Shown here: piece after piece, positions 15,812 to 24,754 of the stretch | Position numbering within the stretch: the stretch's first letter is position 1 | Layout: every line of letters begins with the position of its first letter | NCBI RefSeq assembly: GCF_039839275.1 | Contig: NZ_JBDOQP010000002.1 | Coordinates: 1,302,001 to 1,366,000 of the forward strand | Source: Aerobium sp039839275 | GTDB taxonomy: Bacteria; Pseudomonadota; Alphaproteobacteria; Rhizobiales; Rhizobiaceae | Length of the DNA: 64,000 bases | Direction of reading: 5' to 3' | Program-made: the position numbers and the translations under genes | The notes under the pieces: generated by a model | The model's database searches: none | What the model was told of the DNA's origin: nothing | Seen by the model: the letters and a program-made list of their open reading frames with translations, nothing else

Positions 15812-18384
15812 GCGCCGTGGCGTCTCCGCCCTCGGGCCGCGCCCTGACCACGCTTCGTCTGGCCGTCCGGTTCTCGTTGCGCGAGATGCGCGGCGGCCTT
15901 TCCGGCTTCCTGATCTTCATCACCTGCATCGCGCTTGGCGTCGCGGCGATCGGCGGCGTCAACTCCGTGGCGCGGGCGATCACGTCGGGCGTAGAGAGCC
16001 AGGGCAGCGAACTGCTTGGCGGCGACATTCGTTTCGAGCTGATCCATCGCGAAGCGGAAGGCGCGGAAAAGGCGTTTCTGGACAGCCTCGGCACCGTCGC
16101 CCACAGCGCCAACATCCGCTCGATGGCGCGTCTTTCCGATGCTTCCGACCAGACGCTCGTCGAGGTGAAGGCCGTGGATGGCCTCTATCCCTTGTATGGC
16201 GCCTTCGTTGCCGAGCCCAATCTGCCGGTCAACGAACTGGTCGGTGAAGAAGACGGCATCCATGGTGCGGCTGCGGCCGACATCCTGTTCGAACGGCTCG
16301 GCCTGGCCGTGGGCGATCGGATAAGCCTCGGCGACATGGAGTTCGAGCTGCGGGCGCGCATCGTCACCGAGCCGGACGCGATTTCCGATGGCTTCGGGCT
16401 TGCCCCGCGCCTCCTCGTGTCGATGGACGGTCTGCGCGCCTCGGGGCTCATCCAGCCCGGCAGCCTGATCGAGCATGGCTACAAGGTCCGGCTCGCCGAA
16501 ACACCGAATGAAGCGACGCTGGAGCAAATCCGCGAAACGGCGACAGCGGAGTTTCCGGAAGCCGGCTGGAGCATCCGTTCGCGCAGCAATGCCGCGCCGG
16601 CGCTGTCCTCGAACGTCGAGCGCTTCTCCCAATTCCTGACGTTGGTCGGCCTGACGGCGCTTGTCGTGGGCGGTGTCGGGGTCGCCAACGCCGTGCGCGC
16701 CTATCTCGACTCCAAGCGCGGGGTGATCGCGACGTTCAAGAGCCTCGGCGCGTCGGGCCGCTTCGTGCTCACCGTCTATCTGGTCCAGATCCTCATGGTC
16801 GCCGGCATCGGCATCGTCGTGGGCCTCGTGCTCGGTGCATTGATGCCGCCCGCCGCCGGGGCGCTTCTGTCCTCGGTGCTGCCGGTGCCGGCGGCTGGCG
16901 GCATCTATCCGGATGCGCTGGCGCTCGCTGCACTGTTCGGCGTGCTCGTGACGCTCGCCTTCGCGCTGCTGCCGCTCGGCCGCGCGCGCGATGTGCCTGC
17001 CACCGCGCTTTTCCGCCAGATGAGCTTCGACGCCAGCGGCTGGCCGCGTCCAGTGTACCTTCTTGCCACGCTGGCACTGGCGGTTTCGCTGGCCGGACTG
17101 GCGATCTGGACGTCGACCGATCGACGCATTGCCATGATCTTCGTCGGCGCGGCGATCTGTGCCTTCATGGTGCTGCGCGTCGTCGGATGGCTCGTTCAGG
17201 CGTTGGCCCGGCGCAGCCCACGCGTGCGTTCTACTGCGTTGCGCCTGGCCATCGGCAACATTCATCGTCCCGGCGCGCTCACGCCATCCGTGGTGCTGTC
17301 GCTTGGCCTCGGCCTGACGCTGCTCGTCACGCTGGCGCTGATCGACGGCAATCTGCGTCGCCAGATCGCCGGCAACCTGCCCGAACAGGCACCGAATTTC
17401 TTCTTCGTCGACATCCAGAGCGGCACCGTCGAGGATTTCTCGGCGCTAATCGCGGAGCAGTCGCCGGATGGAGAGCTTGTCCGCGTACCGATGCTGCGCG
17501 GGCGGGTGATGGCACTCAATGACGTCGACGTGCGCGAAATCGAGGTGCCGCCGGAAGGCGCCTGGGTGTTGCGGGGCGATCGCGGCATCACCTATGCGCA
17601 GGACGTGCCGCAGAACTCGACGCTGACCCAGGGCGAATGGTGGGCAGAGGACCATGACGGCGAGCCGCTGGTTTCCTTCGCCGCGCAGGAGGGCGGCGAG
17701 CTGGGGCTCGAGATCGGCGACACGGTGACGGTCAACGTTCTTGGTCGCAACATCACCGCGCGGATCGCCAATTTCCGCGAAGTGCAGTGGGAGTCGCTCG
17801 GTATCAACTTCGTGATGGTGTTTTCTCCCAACACGTTTGCCGGCGCGCCGCATTCCTGGCTTGCAACGCTTGCGGATCCCGCCGCCACCACTGCCGACGA
17901 AGCACGCCTGCTCAATGCGGTCACACGCAGTTTCCCCGGGGTGACCAGCCTGCGCGTCAAGGACGCGCTCGACATCGTCAACGATATCGTTGCGCAGCTT
18001 GCCGTCGCGATCCGGGCGGCTGCGGCCGTGGCGCTCGTCGCGTCCATCCTCGTGCTGTCGGGCGCGCTTGCGGCGGGCAACAGGGCGCGGGTCCATGACG
18101 CCGTCGTGCTCAAGACGCTGGGCGCGACGCGTGGCACGCTGATCAGGGCGTTTTCGCTCGAATACGCCATCATCGGCCTCGCGACTGCCGCTTTCGCGTT
18201 ATTGGCCGGGGGCGTTGCGGCCTGGTTCGTGATCTCGCGTATCATGAGCCTGCCATCGGCTTTCCTGCCGGAGGTGGCGGTGTCCACGGTGGTGATCGCA
18301 CTGGTTCTGACGGTCGGATTCGGCCTTGTCGGCACATGGAGGGTGCTGGGCCATAAAGCCGCCCCGGTCCTGCGCAATCTGTAG
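15808..18384 (+). CDS. FtsX-family ABC transporter permease (YbbP-like)
   Basis: An 858-residue permease with about ten membrane helices arranged as two FtsX domains: an N-terminal helix at 28-48, a periplasmic domain (about 50-260), helices at 275-400 and 415-455, a second periplasmic domain (about 520-720) and C-terminal helices from about 728. That layout matches YbbP. Such permeases act with their ATPase to move or extract lipid-like substrates at the inner membrane. It starts at GTG 15808, overlapping the ATPase gene. Confidence 0.9.
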   Translation: MSAVASPPSGRALTTLRLAVRFSLREMRGGLSGFLIFITCIALGVAAIGGVNSVARAITSGVESQGSELLGGDIRFELIHREAEGAEKAFLDSLGTVAHSANIRSMARLSDASDQTLVEVKAVDGLYPLYGAFVAEPNLPVNELVGEEDGIHGAAAADILFERLGLAVGDRISLGDMEFELRARIVTEPDAISDGFGLAPRLLVSMDGLRASGLIQPGSLIEHGYKVRLAETPNEATLEQIRETATAEFPEAGWSIRSRSNAAPALSSNVERFSQFLTLVGLTALVVGGVGVANAVRAYLDSKRGVIATFKSLGASGRFVLTVYLVQILMVAGIGIVVGLVLGALMPPAAGALLSSVLPVPAAGGIYPDALALAALFGVLVTLAFALLPLGRARDVPATALFRQMSFDASGWPRPVYLLATLALAVSLAGLAIWTSTDRRIAMIFVGAAICAFMVLRVVGWLVQALARRSPRVRSTALRLAIGNIHRPGALTPSVVLSLGLGLTLLVTLALIDGNLRRQIAGNLPEQAPNFFFVDIQSGTVEDFSALIAEQSPDGELVRVPMLRGRVMALNDVDVREIEVPPEGAWVLRGDRGITYAQDVPQNSTLTQGEWWAEDHDGEPLVSFAAQEGGELGLEIGDTVTVNVLGRNITARIANFREVQWESLGINFVMVFSPNTFAGAPHSWLATLADPAATTADEARLLNAVTRSFPGVTSLRVKDALDIVNDIVAQLAVAIRAAAAVALVASILVLSGALAAGNRARVHDAVVLKTLGATRGTLIRAFSLEYAIIGLATAAFALLAGGVAAWFVISRIMSLPSAFLPEVAVSTVVIALVLTVGFGLVGTWRVLGHKAAPVLRNL

Positions 18385-18443
18385 CGGGCGTTAACCGCGT
18401 CGCAAAACCGCAGCTCACCGCGCATTTCAGGCTGCAACAGCCC

Positions 18444-18472
18444 TTGTCCTGCGACGCGAGAATGCGCATATT
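18444..18472 (+). promoter_or_regulatory. Candidate promoter of the Bax-inhibitor-1 gene
   Basis: TTGTCC (18444-18449) and CATATT (18467-18472) are separated by 17 bp and lie about 90 bases before the start codon. The match to sigma-70-type promoters is fair, and found by eye. Confidence 0.35.
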
Positions 18473-18559
18473 CACCGCAGGCATGCTGGAGTTCCGCCAG
18501 CGGCGCCTGGGCTTACGCCCGACACCCGACGGAACATGAGCAGACAAAGAGGATTTCCA

Positions 18560-19339
18560 ATGGCTGACCTTCGCAACTATCAGGCTCGCGTCGCGACTGC
18601 TGGTTCGCGCGCCGATGCCTCGATCGACGAGGGCCTGCGCGCCTACATGATCAAGGTTTACAACCTGATGGCGCTCGGCCTCGCGATCACCGGCATCGCC
18701 GCACTCGGCACCGTGGCGCTCGCGACCACGACTGATCCCTCCGCCGCCGTGGCCCAGCTGGGCAATGGCAAGATGCTGACCGCGCTGGGCGGCGCGCTTT
18801 ACGGCTCGCCGCTGCGCTGGGTGGTGATGCTCGCGCCGCTGGCGATGGTGTTCTTCCTGTCGTTCCGCGTCGAGAAGATGAGCCTTGGCGCCGCACAGGC
18901 CACATTCTGGGCCTTCGCCGCGCTGATGGGCATTTCGCTGTCTTCGATCTTCCTGGTCTACACCAGCGGATCGATCGTGCAGACGTTCTTCATCACCGCC
19001 ACCGCCTTCCTGGCTCTGTCGCTGTTCGGCTATACGACCAAGCGCGACCTGTCGGGCATGGGCTCGTTCCTGATCATGGGCGTCTGGGGCCTCATCCTGG
19101 CTTCGATCGTCAACATCTTCCTGGGCTCGTCCGCGCTTCAGTTCGCCATTTCGGCGATCGGCGTGCTGGTGTTCGCCGGCCTCACGGCCTACGACACCCA
19201 GCAGATCAAGGAGATGTATTATGAAGGCGACGGCGCGCTCGTTGCCGGCCGCAAGGCCATCATGGGCGCCCTGAGGCTTTATCTCGACTTCATCAACATG
19301 TTCATGTTCATGCTGCAGTTCCTGGGCAACCGCGAATAA
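18560..19339 (+). CDS. Bax inhibitor-1/YccA family membrane protein
   Basis: A 259-residue protein with seven predicted membrane helices and the Bax inhibitor-1 signature (GLTAYDTQQIKEMYYEGDG near the C-terminus). Bacterial members are membrane proteins linked to proton-dependent calcium leak, or to FtsH in the case of YccA; the role here is unproven. ATG 18560 has AGAGGA at good spacing; an ATG eight codons upstream has none. A strong terminator follows. Confidence 0.92.
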   Translation: MADLRNYQARVATAGSRADASIDEGLRAYMIKVYNLMALGLAITGIAALGTVALATTTDPSAAVAQLGNGKMLTALGGALYGSPLRWVVMLAPLAMVFFLSFRVEKMSLGAAQATFWAFAALMGISLSSIFLVYTSGSIVQTFFITATAFLALSLFGYTTKRDLSGMGSFLIMGVWGLILASIVNIFLGSSALQFAISAIGVLVFAGLTAYDTQQIKEMYYEGDGALVAGRKAIMGALRLYLDFINMFMFMLQFLGNRE

Positions 19340-19360
19340 CAGCCGGAATTCGGACACGAA

Positions 19361-19385
19361 AAAGGGCGGCCTCGTGCCGCCCTTT
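19361..19385. terminator. Terminator between the BI-1 and universal stress protein genes
   Basis: A 10-bp perfect stem (19361-19370 with 19376-19385) with a CTCGT loop is followed by CTTTTT and preceded by GAAAA on the other side. It sits between convergent genes. Confidence 0.88.
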
Positions 19386-19410
19386 CTTTTTGCCGGCAGA
19401 GCCCTCCACC

Positions 19411-20244
19411 TCAATGCGACAGCAGGGTCGGACGGGCGGGGTTCTTCAGCATGTACTGGGTCGCGCCGCCGAGAAGGAAGTCGCGCAGCCGCGAATGCCC
19501 GAATGCGCCCATAACCACGAGGTCGGCACCGCTGGCGGCCGCATCGATAGCCTCGCCGACAGATCCACCCTTGCGCTCGACGTTTCGCACCGTTGCCGTC
19601 ACCCCATGGCGCGACAGATGCTCGGCCAGTTGGGCGCCGGTGGCATGCTCGGGAACATGCTTGTCGTGGTTCACCGTCACGATGGTCACCTCCCCGGCGC
19701 GTTGAAGCAGCGGCAAAGCGTCGCCGATCGCGCGGGTGGCGGCACGACCCCCATCCCACCCGATGGCGACGCGCTCGAGCGCGAAGGTCTCACCGCCCGC
19801 TTCGGGCAGCAGCAGTACCGGCCTTCCCGAATCGAATACCAGCCCTTGCACCAGGCTCGCCCATGACTTGTCCTCCTTGACGAGGGGAACGATGGTCAGA
19901 TCGCGCAGCCTTGCCTCCTCGACGAGCGGTTCGCCGACATCCGTGCCTTCGGCCGCCGAGCGGATCCTGCCCTCAAAGGGCACGCCGGCACGGCCAGCCT
20001 CTTCCTCGAACCGCGCAACTTCGGCCAGCGCCGCTTCATGGGCCTCGCGCTGGCGCACCTCGATCTGGTGCGTCAGTTCGGTGCTGAAGGGGTGAAAACT
20101 TACCGGCAGGGGCACTCGCGGCTCGACCACGCATCCCGTAACATGCGCCTCGAACAGGCGCGCCAGATCAAGCGCCTTTCGCACCGTGCCGAGCGACGGC
20201 TTCCCCTGCGTGGAGGGAAGCTTCAGCAGGATGTCCTTGAACAT
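19411..20244 (-). CDS. Universal stress protein, tandem UspA domains
   Basis: A 277-residue protein of two UspA-like halves. The C-terminal half keeps the ATP-binding pattern VVMGAFGHSRLRDFLLGG (G-2x-G-9x-G-S/T-like); the N-terminal half lacks it. UspA proteins accumulate under stress and starvation; direct function is unknown. ATG 20244 has GGAGG upstream. It is convergent with the BI-1 gene and divergent from an MFS exporter. Confidence 0.92.
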   Translation of the reverse strand: MFKDILLKLPSTQGKPSLGTVRKALDLARLFEAHVTGCVVEPRVPLPVSFHPFSTELTHQIEVRQREAHEAALAEVARFEEEAGRAGVPFEGRIRSAAEGTDVGEPLVEEARLRDLTIVPLVKEDKSWASLVQGLVFDSGRPVLLLPEAGGETFALERVAIGWDGGRAATRAIGDALPLLQRAGEVTIVTVNHDKHVPEHATGAQLAEHLSRHGVTATVRNVERKGGSVGEAIDAAASGADLVVMGAFGHSRLRDFLLGGATQYMLKNPARPTLLSH

Positions 20245-20461
20245 GATCGTCCTCCATGGAATGTCAGCCGCACAGCGCGAGCAATCTATGGCACGAGTGC
20301 CCGACAACGCCGTCGTGCGTCAAGCCAATGGCGAAACGGGATCGGCAAGGCGTGGTTTCATGGGCAGTGGCCAAGGACAGCCATCGCACGCCGGAATCGG
20401 TTGACAGAGCCCGCGTCGGGGAAACATTGTCCACGCCTCTTCCTGCGTCGTCCGGTGATCC

Positions 20462-21745
20462 ATGACGCCTTCGCCCTTTGGCCGTTTCGTCGCCGCGAGC
20501 GGATTGACCAACCTCGGTGACGGAATTGCCACCGTGGCATGGGCGTGGGTGGCATCCCTGCTGACGCGTGATCCGTTGCTCATCGCTAGCGTGGCGGTTG
20601 CATTGCGTCTCCCTTGGGCGCTGCTTGCCCTGCCGGCGGGCGTGGTTACCGACAGGGTCGATCGCCGCCTACTGATCCTTCGAATGGACATCCTGCGGGC
20701 GCTCGCGTTCGCGGCCGCGGCCGCGGCGCTGTGGGTGTCGCTGCCGCTGGCCGAACCCCCGCAGAGTGGCGTCGCCGCGCCGTGGACGTTCTGCGCCGTG
20801 GTCGTTGCGGCGGCCATCGTCGGCGGCGCGGAAGTCTTCCGCGACAATGCCGCCCAGACCATGCTGCCCAGCATGGTCCCGCACGAGCGGCTCGAATCGG
20901 CGAATGGCCGGCTATGGAGCGTCGAGCTGACGACCAACGCCCTTCTCGGTCCCGCCATCGGCGCCTTTCTGATTGCCGTCGCCGTGCCGCTGCCGTTCGC
21001 CGCCAATGCGCTGGCCTACGGCCTGGCCGCATTGCTGATCGCCGGACTGGCCGGGTCGTTCCGGCCAGAGGCGGACGGCAAGAGGAACTGGCAGCGCGAG
21101 ATCGGCGAAGGCCTGCGTTTCCTCGCCGGCGCGCCGCTGCTCAGGATGCTGGCCTGGATCACCGGCTTCTGGAACCTGTTCCACCAGATGATCTTCATCG
21201 CGCTCGTCCTGCATGTGCAGGAGAACCTGGGTCTCGGCGCACCGGCATACGGGCTGATACTCGCCGCCGGTGCCGCCGGCGGCATCGCCGGCGGCCTGCT
21301 GGGCGAACGCATCGTCCGCCGCCTCGGGCCCGGGCGGACCGCGCAATGGATGCTTTTCAGTTCCGCGCCGGCGTTCGTCGCGGCCGCTCTGGCGCCGGGC
21401 GCGGTGTCGCTGGCGGTGGTCCTGGCGGTGTTCGAGTTCTCCGGCATGGTCTGGAACACGGTGTCGGTTTCCTACCGCCAAAGAACCATACCCGACAGGC
21501 TGCTCGGACGGGTCAACAGCGTCTACCGGCTGCTTGCCTGGGGCATGATGCCGATCGGCCTCGTGCTTTCGGGCGCGCTCGTGGCCGGTCTCGACGGCAT
21601 CCTGCCGCGAACTGTCGCGCTCACCGTGCCATTCTACGTGGCGGCTGTCGGGGTGCTGGTGGTGACAATCATCGGCTGGCGGGGATTGGGCCGGGGATTC
21701 TCCGCCCAGAAAAAGCCGGTCGATGCGGTGGTCGCGCAAGAGTGA
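20462..21745 (+). CDS. MFS transporter (EntS-like, MFS_3 type)
   Basis: A 427-residue major facilitator with about 12 membrane helices. It resembles the EntS/MFS_3 group of exporters: the start FVAASGLTNLGDGIATVAWAW, the loop RVDRRLL after helix 2, RFLAGAPLLRML in the central loop, and YRQRTIPDRLLGRVNSVYRLLAWG near helix 10. The group exports siderophores, drugs and other small molecules; the substrate cannot be inferred. tRNA-Ala follows on the opposite strand. Confidence 0.88.
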   Translation: MTPSPFGRFVAASGLTNLGDGIATVAWAWVASLLTRDPLLIASVAVALRLPWALLALPAGVVTDRVDRRLLILRMDILRALAFAAAAAALWVSLPLAEPPQSGVAAPWTFCAVVVAAAIVGGAEVFRDNAAQTMLPSMVPHERLESANGRLWSVELTTNALLGPAIGAFLIAVAVPLPFAANALAYGLAALLIAGLAGSFRPEADGKRNWQREIGEGLRFLAGAPLLRMLAWITGFWNLFHQMIFIALVLHVQENLGLGAPAYGLILAAGAAGGIAGGLLGERIVRRLGPGRTAQWMLFSSAPAFVAAALAPGAVSLAVVLAVFEFSGMVWNTVSVSYRQRTIPDRLLGRVNSVYRLLAWGMMPIGLVLSGALVAGLDGILPRTVALTVPFYVAAVGVLVVTIIGWRGLGRGFSAQKKPVDAVVAQE

Positions 21746-21758
21746 TTTGTCTGCCGGC

Positions 21759-21834
<76 letters not shown>

Positions 21835-21966
21835 GTCCAGCGGATGCGCGGCATTTACGAGCCGGCGGCGCGCACTGTCAAGCGTCAGTTGGCCGGCCAA
21901 GGCGCGAAGGGCCTTGCCCGCCATGCCGCCAATGGCTACATGTCGCGGGTTCGAAGGGAGACCAGC

Positions 21967-22257
21967 ATGCTCGCGCTCATCCAAACCATCGTGCTCGCGC
22001 TCGATCTCTATTGGTGGATCATCATCGCGTCCGCGATATTCTCCTGGCTCTATGCCTTCAACGTGATCAATTCGCGCAACCAGTTCGTCGGCGCGATCGG
22101 CAATTTCCTGTTCCGGGTAACCGAGCCGGCGCTGCGGCCCATCCGGCGCATCATGCCCGATCTCGGCGGAATCGACATCTCCCCGATCATCCTGCTCCTG
22201 ATCATCTTCTTCCTTCGCCAGTTCATCCTGACGACAGTCGCGCCAGCACTCGTCTAG
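21967..22257 (+). CDS. YggT family membrane protein
   Basis: A 96-residue protein with two membrane helices and the YggT core FRVTEPALRPIRRIMPDLGGIDISPI. YggT proteins are small inner-membrane proteins of unclear role, proposed to act in division or osmotic adaptation. ATG 21967 follows GGGAGACC. It is followed after four bases by a YggU (DUF167) gene, the standard yggT-yggU pair. Confidence 0.92.
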   Translation: MLALIQTIVLALDLYWWIIIASAIFSWLYAFNVINSRNQFVGAIGNFLFRVTEPALRPIRRIMPDLGGIDISPIILLLIIFFLRQFILTTVAPALV

Positions 22258-22261
22258 TCCA

Positions 22262-22585
22262 GTGAGCCAGCCGAGTTTCCATCGCCGCCATGCGGGTGGC
22301 GTGGAGATCGTCGTGCGACTGACGCCGAATTCCGCACGCGACCTGATCGAGGGCACAGGATCGTCGGCGGATGGGCGGGCCCATGTGAAGGCGCGGGTGC
22401 GCGCCGTGCCGGAAAAGGGCAAGGCCAACCAGGCGCTGGTGAGGCTCGTTGCAAGGGCCCTCGACGTTCCTGCCAGCAACGTCCGGATCGTGTCTGGCGA
22501 CACCGCGCGGCTGAAGACGCTGCGCGTGAGCGGTGATGCAGATGCCATCGAGCAGAGGCTCGCAGGGCTGGGAGAAACCGGCTAG
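22262..22585 (+). CDS. DUF167 (YggU family) protein
   Basis: A 107-residue protein with the DUF167 pattern LTPNSARDLIEG ... VKARVRAVPEKGKANQALV ... VRIVSGDTARLKTLRV. Structures of relatives show a small alpha/beta fold; function is unknown. It starts at GTG 22262 just after the yggT stop and is probably translated with it. Confidence 0.92.
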   Translation: MSQPSFHRRHAGGVEIVVRLTPNSARDLIEGTGSSADGRAHVKARVRAVPEKGKANQALVRLVARALDVPASNVRIVSGDTARLKTLRVSGDADAIEQRLAGLGETG

Positions 22586-22630
22586 CCGCGCTACCATCGG
22601 CAGGTGACCTGTCCTCGACGGAGAAAGCCG

Positions 22631-23242
22631 ATGCTCATTGCAACCGCGGCCCTGACCGCCACGACCCTGATCTGCCTTGCTTCCGGTGCGGCCGCGCAAG
22701 AAGCGATCGTCAGCGAATATACCGACATCGACGTCGACAGCCACTGCTCGGTCTACGCGGCAGCGGAGGACGGGAACGGCGACTGGGCCAACATGGCATG
22801 CGCGGGCTATCGCGGCTATCCGGTCGTCATCCAGTACGGCGACGCGCGCGAGTCGGTCTTCTACGGCTTTCCGCCGGATGGCGACCTCGCGCCGGTGTGG
22901 GAGAGCTTCAGCGCGTTCAACGCGGCCGGTCCGAAGATCGAATGGCGCATCGCCAGGCAGGAGGGGCGTGAGACGCCGTTCGCGACCATTCATCGCTGGT
23001 TCGTCAGCACGTCGGTGGTGGATTCGACGAAGACGGAAGTTCTGGTCGTCGAGAAGGTCGGGCAGGTTCACGGCCGGGACGGATGCGCCGTCGGCTATGT
23101 CGTTGCGACCGGAAATCCCGATGCCAACGAAATGGCGCGTCGCATCGCAGATACGCAGGCGCGGGATTTCGCCTGCGGCGACCAGCCGGTGATCGACGCA
23201 GGCAGCGTGCCGCTTCCCGATTTCGTCCGTTCGGAGAACTGA
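22631..23242 (+). CDS. Exported protein of unknown function
   Basis: I do not recognise the family. The 203-residue protein has a signal peptide (MLIATAALTATTLICLASGAAAQ). The mature region has four cysteines (DSHCSVY, MACAGY, DGCAVGY, DFACGD), which could form two disulfides in the periplasm. ATG 22631 is preferred over an in-frame GTG at 22604 because GGAG lies 7-10 bases upstream. It is convergent with ppa, four bases away. Confidence 0.8.
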   Translation: MLIATAALTATTLICLASGAAAQEAIVSEYTDIDVDSHCSVYAAAEDGNGDWANMACAGYRGYPVVIQYGDARESVFYGFPPDGDLAPVWESFSAFNAAGPKIEWRIARQEGRETPFATIHRWFVSTSVVDSTKTEVLVVEKVGQVHGRDGCAVGYVVATGNPDANEMARRIADTQARDFACGDQPVIDAGSVPLPDFVRSEN

Positions 23243-23246
23243 AGCC

Positions 23247-23780
23247 TCAGGCTTTCGCCTTCGCGCGTTCGATCGCCTCGACGATCATCTGGCGGGCGGC
23301 AGCGGCGTCGCGCCAGTCGCCGATCTTGACCCACTTGCCGGGTTCCAGATCCTTGTAGTGCTCGAAAAAATGCTCGATCTGCTGCAGCGTGATCTCCGGC
23401 AGGTCGGTGTGATTGAAGACGTTCTCGTAGCGGCGCGTCAGCTTCGGCATCGGGACGGCGATGATCTTCTCGTCCTTGCCCGCATTGTCCTCCATCACCA
23501 GCACGCCGATCGGGCGCACGTTGATGACGCAGCTCGGCAGTAGCGGGCGCGTGTTGCAGACCAGCACGTCGATGGGGTCGCCGTCCTCGGACAGCGTGTG
23601 CGGCACGAAGCCGTAATTGCCCGGATAGGTCATCGGCGTGTAGAGGAAGCGGTCGACGACAAGCGTGCCGGCCTCCTTGTCCATCTCGTACTTGATCGGC
23701 TGTCCGCCGACCGGCACCTCGATGATGACGTTGACGTCCTCGGGGGGATTGTTGCCAATGGAGATGGCGTCGATGCGCAT
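23247..23780 (-). CDS. ppa: Inorganic pyrophosphatase (family I)
   Basis: A 177-residue soluble pyrophosphatase that hydrolyses PPi, pulling biosynthetic reactions forward. It has the family I motif DGDPIDVLV with the three Mg-binding aspartates, plus EMDKEAGTLVVDRF and YPGNYGFVPHT. Length matches bacterial hexameric enzymes. It is a single gene. Confidence 0.98.
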   Translation of the reverse strand: MRIDAISIGNNPPEDVNVIIEVPVGGQPIKYEMDKEAGTLVVDRFLYTPMTYPGNYGFVPHTLSEDGDPIDVLVCNTRPLLPSCVINVRPIGVLVMEDNAGKDEKIIAVPMPKLTRRYENVFNHTDLPEITLQQIEHFFEHYKDLEPGKWVKIGDWRDAAAARQMIVEAIERAKAKA

Positions 23781-23882
23781 GGGCTTGGTTCCTGATCTGG
23801 CTGCGGCTTTCGAGCGCTGCGGATATACCGCGCGGCTCGATATTGCAATGCAGCAAGAGGAGGATGTCGCCGGTCGCGGCGA

Positions 23883-24389
23883 TCAGTCCCAGACGAAGGC
23901 GACCTTGCGCAATGCCTTCTGGTCGAACACTTCGACACCCTCGGCGACGTCCCGGCCGCCAGAACCTTCGTAGAAGGCGAGGGCATTGCCATTTTCTTCC
24001 AGCGCCCAGACGACCAGGCCCGCAAGGCCATGGTCGGCGAGCTTCTGACGCGCGGCAGCGAACAGACGCGTTCCGAGGCCGATGCCCTGATATTCCGGCT
24101 GCACGTAGAGCTCGTAGATTTCGCCCTGTTGCGGCAGTTCGCGCGCCCGGTTGCGCCCGAGGGTCGCGTAACCGACAACCTCGCCGCCGATTTCGACCAC
24201 GAGCACACTGGCAGCGCGGCGGATCGCGTCGGCCCACCACTTCCTGCCGCGACGGTTGATCATCCCCGTCAGCGCCTTGTGCGGGATGATGCCGGCATAG
24301 GCTCCCTGCCACGCGTCATGATGCACGTCGGCGATCGCATCCGCGTCGCTTGCCTGTGCCCGTCTGATATCGACCGTGATCGTCTTCAT
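23883..24389 (-). CDS. GNAT family N-acetyltransferase
   Basis: A 168-residue GNAT acetyltransferase with the acetyl-CoA loop QPEYQGIGLGTRLF (motif A, Q/RxxGxG/A-like) and motif B around ALAFYEGSGG. It resembles the RimI-like group acting on small molecules or protein N-termini; the substrate is unknown. It is upstream of ppa on the same strand with about 100 bp between. Confidence 0.88.
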   Translation of the reverse strand: MKTITVDIRRAQASDADAIADVHHDAWQGAYAGIIPHKALTGMINRRGRKWWADAIRRAASVLVVEIGGEVVGYATLGRNRARELPQQGEIYELYVQPEYQGIGLGTRLFAAARQKLADHGLAGLVVWALEENGNALAFYEGSGGRDVAEGVEVFDQKALRKVAFVWD

Positions 24390-24519
24390 GATTTGTTAAG
24401 CATAATATCAGGTTTGTGCTGCGGCAAGCACAACCGGCCTTCGCGCTCGATTGCGCACAGAACGGCGCTTGGCGCGGGGCCCGGCGGTGGCTAAGGTCAG
24501 CCGCATCAGTGAGGCGGGT

Positions 24520-24750
24520 ATGAGCCGAGACAGCGAAAATCAGGCCGAATCGAAACGAATCATCGGGCGTGTCGGTGCCGAGACCGAGGCGTCGATGGTG
24601 CGACGTGTCCAGGATCACATGGCCGGAAAGGACGCCGACGAGCGTGACTGGGCGGAGCTGTGGGGTACCCGCATCGGCCGCTGGCTCGGTCTGGTGCTGC
24701 TCGCCTACCTCCTCTTCGTGCTGGTCCGTTTCGTCGTGGAAGGCGGCTGA
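24520..24750 (+). CDS. Small single-pass membrane protein of unknown function
   Basis: A 76-residue protein with a charged cytoplasmic part (about 1-48) and one C-terminal membrane helix (LGLVLLAYLLFVLVRFVV). No family is recognised. ATG 24520 is preceded by GAGGCGGG; an in-frame GTG/ATG further up lacks a good ribosome site. It ends four bases before pdxY and is presumably co-transcribed with it. Confidence 0.65.
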   Translation: MSRDSENQAESKRIIGRVGAETEASMVRRVQDHMAGKDADERDWAELWGTRIGRWLGLVLLAYLLFVLVRFVVEGG

Positions 24751-24754
24751 ACCG

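Noticed and set aside
15529..17265. A 578-codon frame antisense to the ABC ATPase and permease genes
   Set aside because: It crosses the boundary of two coupled real genes and gives a His/Gln/Arg-rich product with no family pattern.
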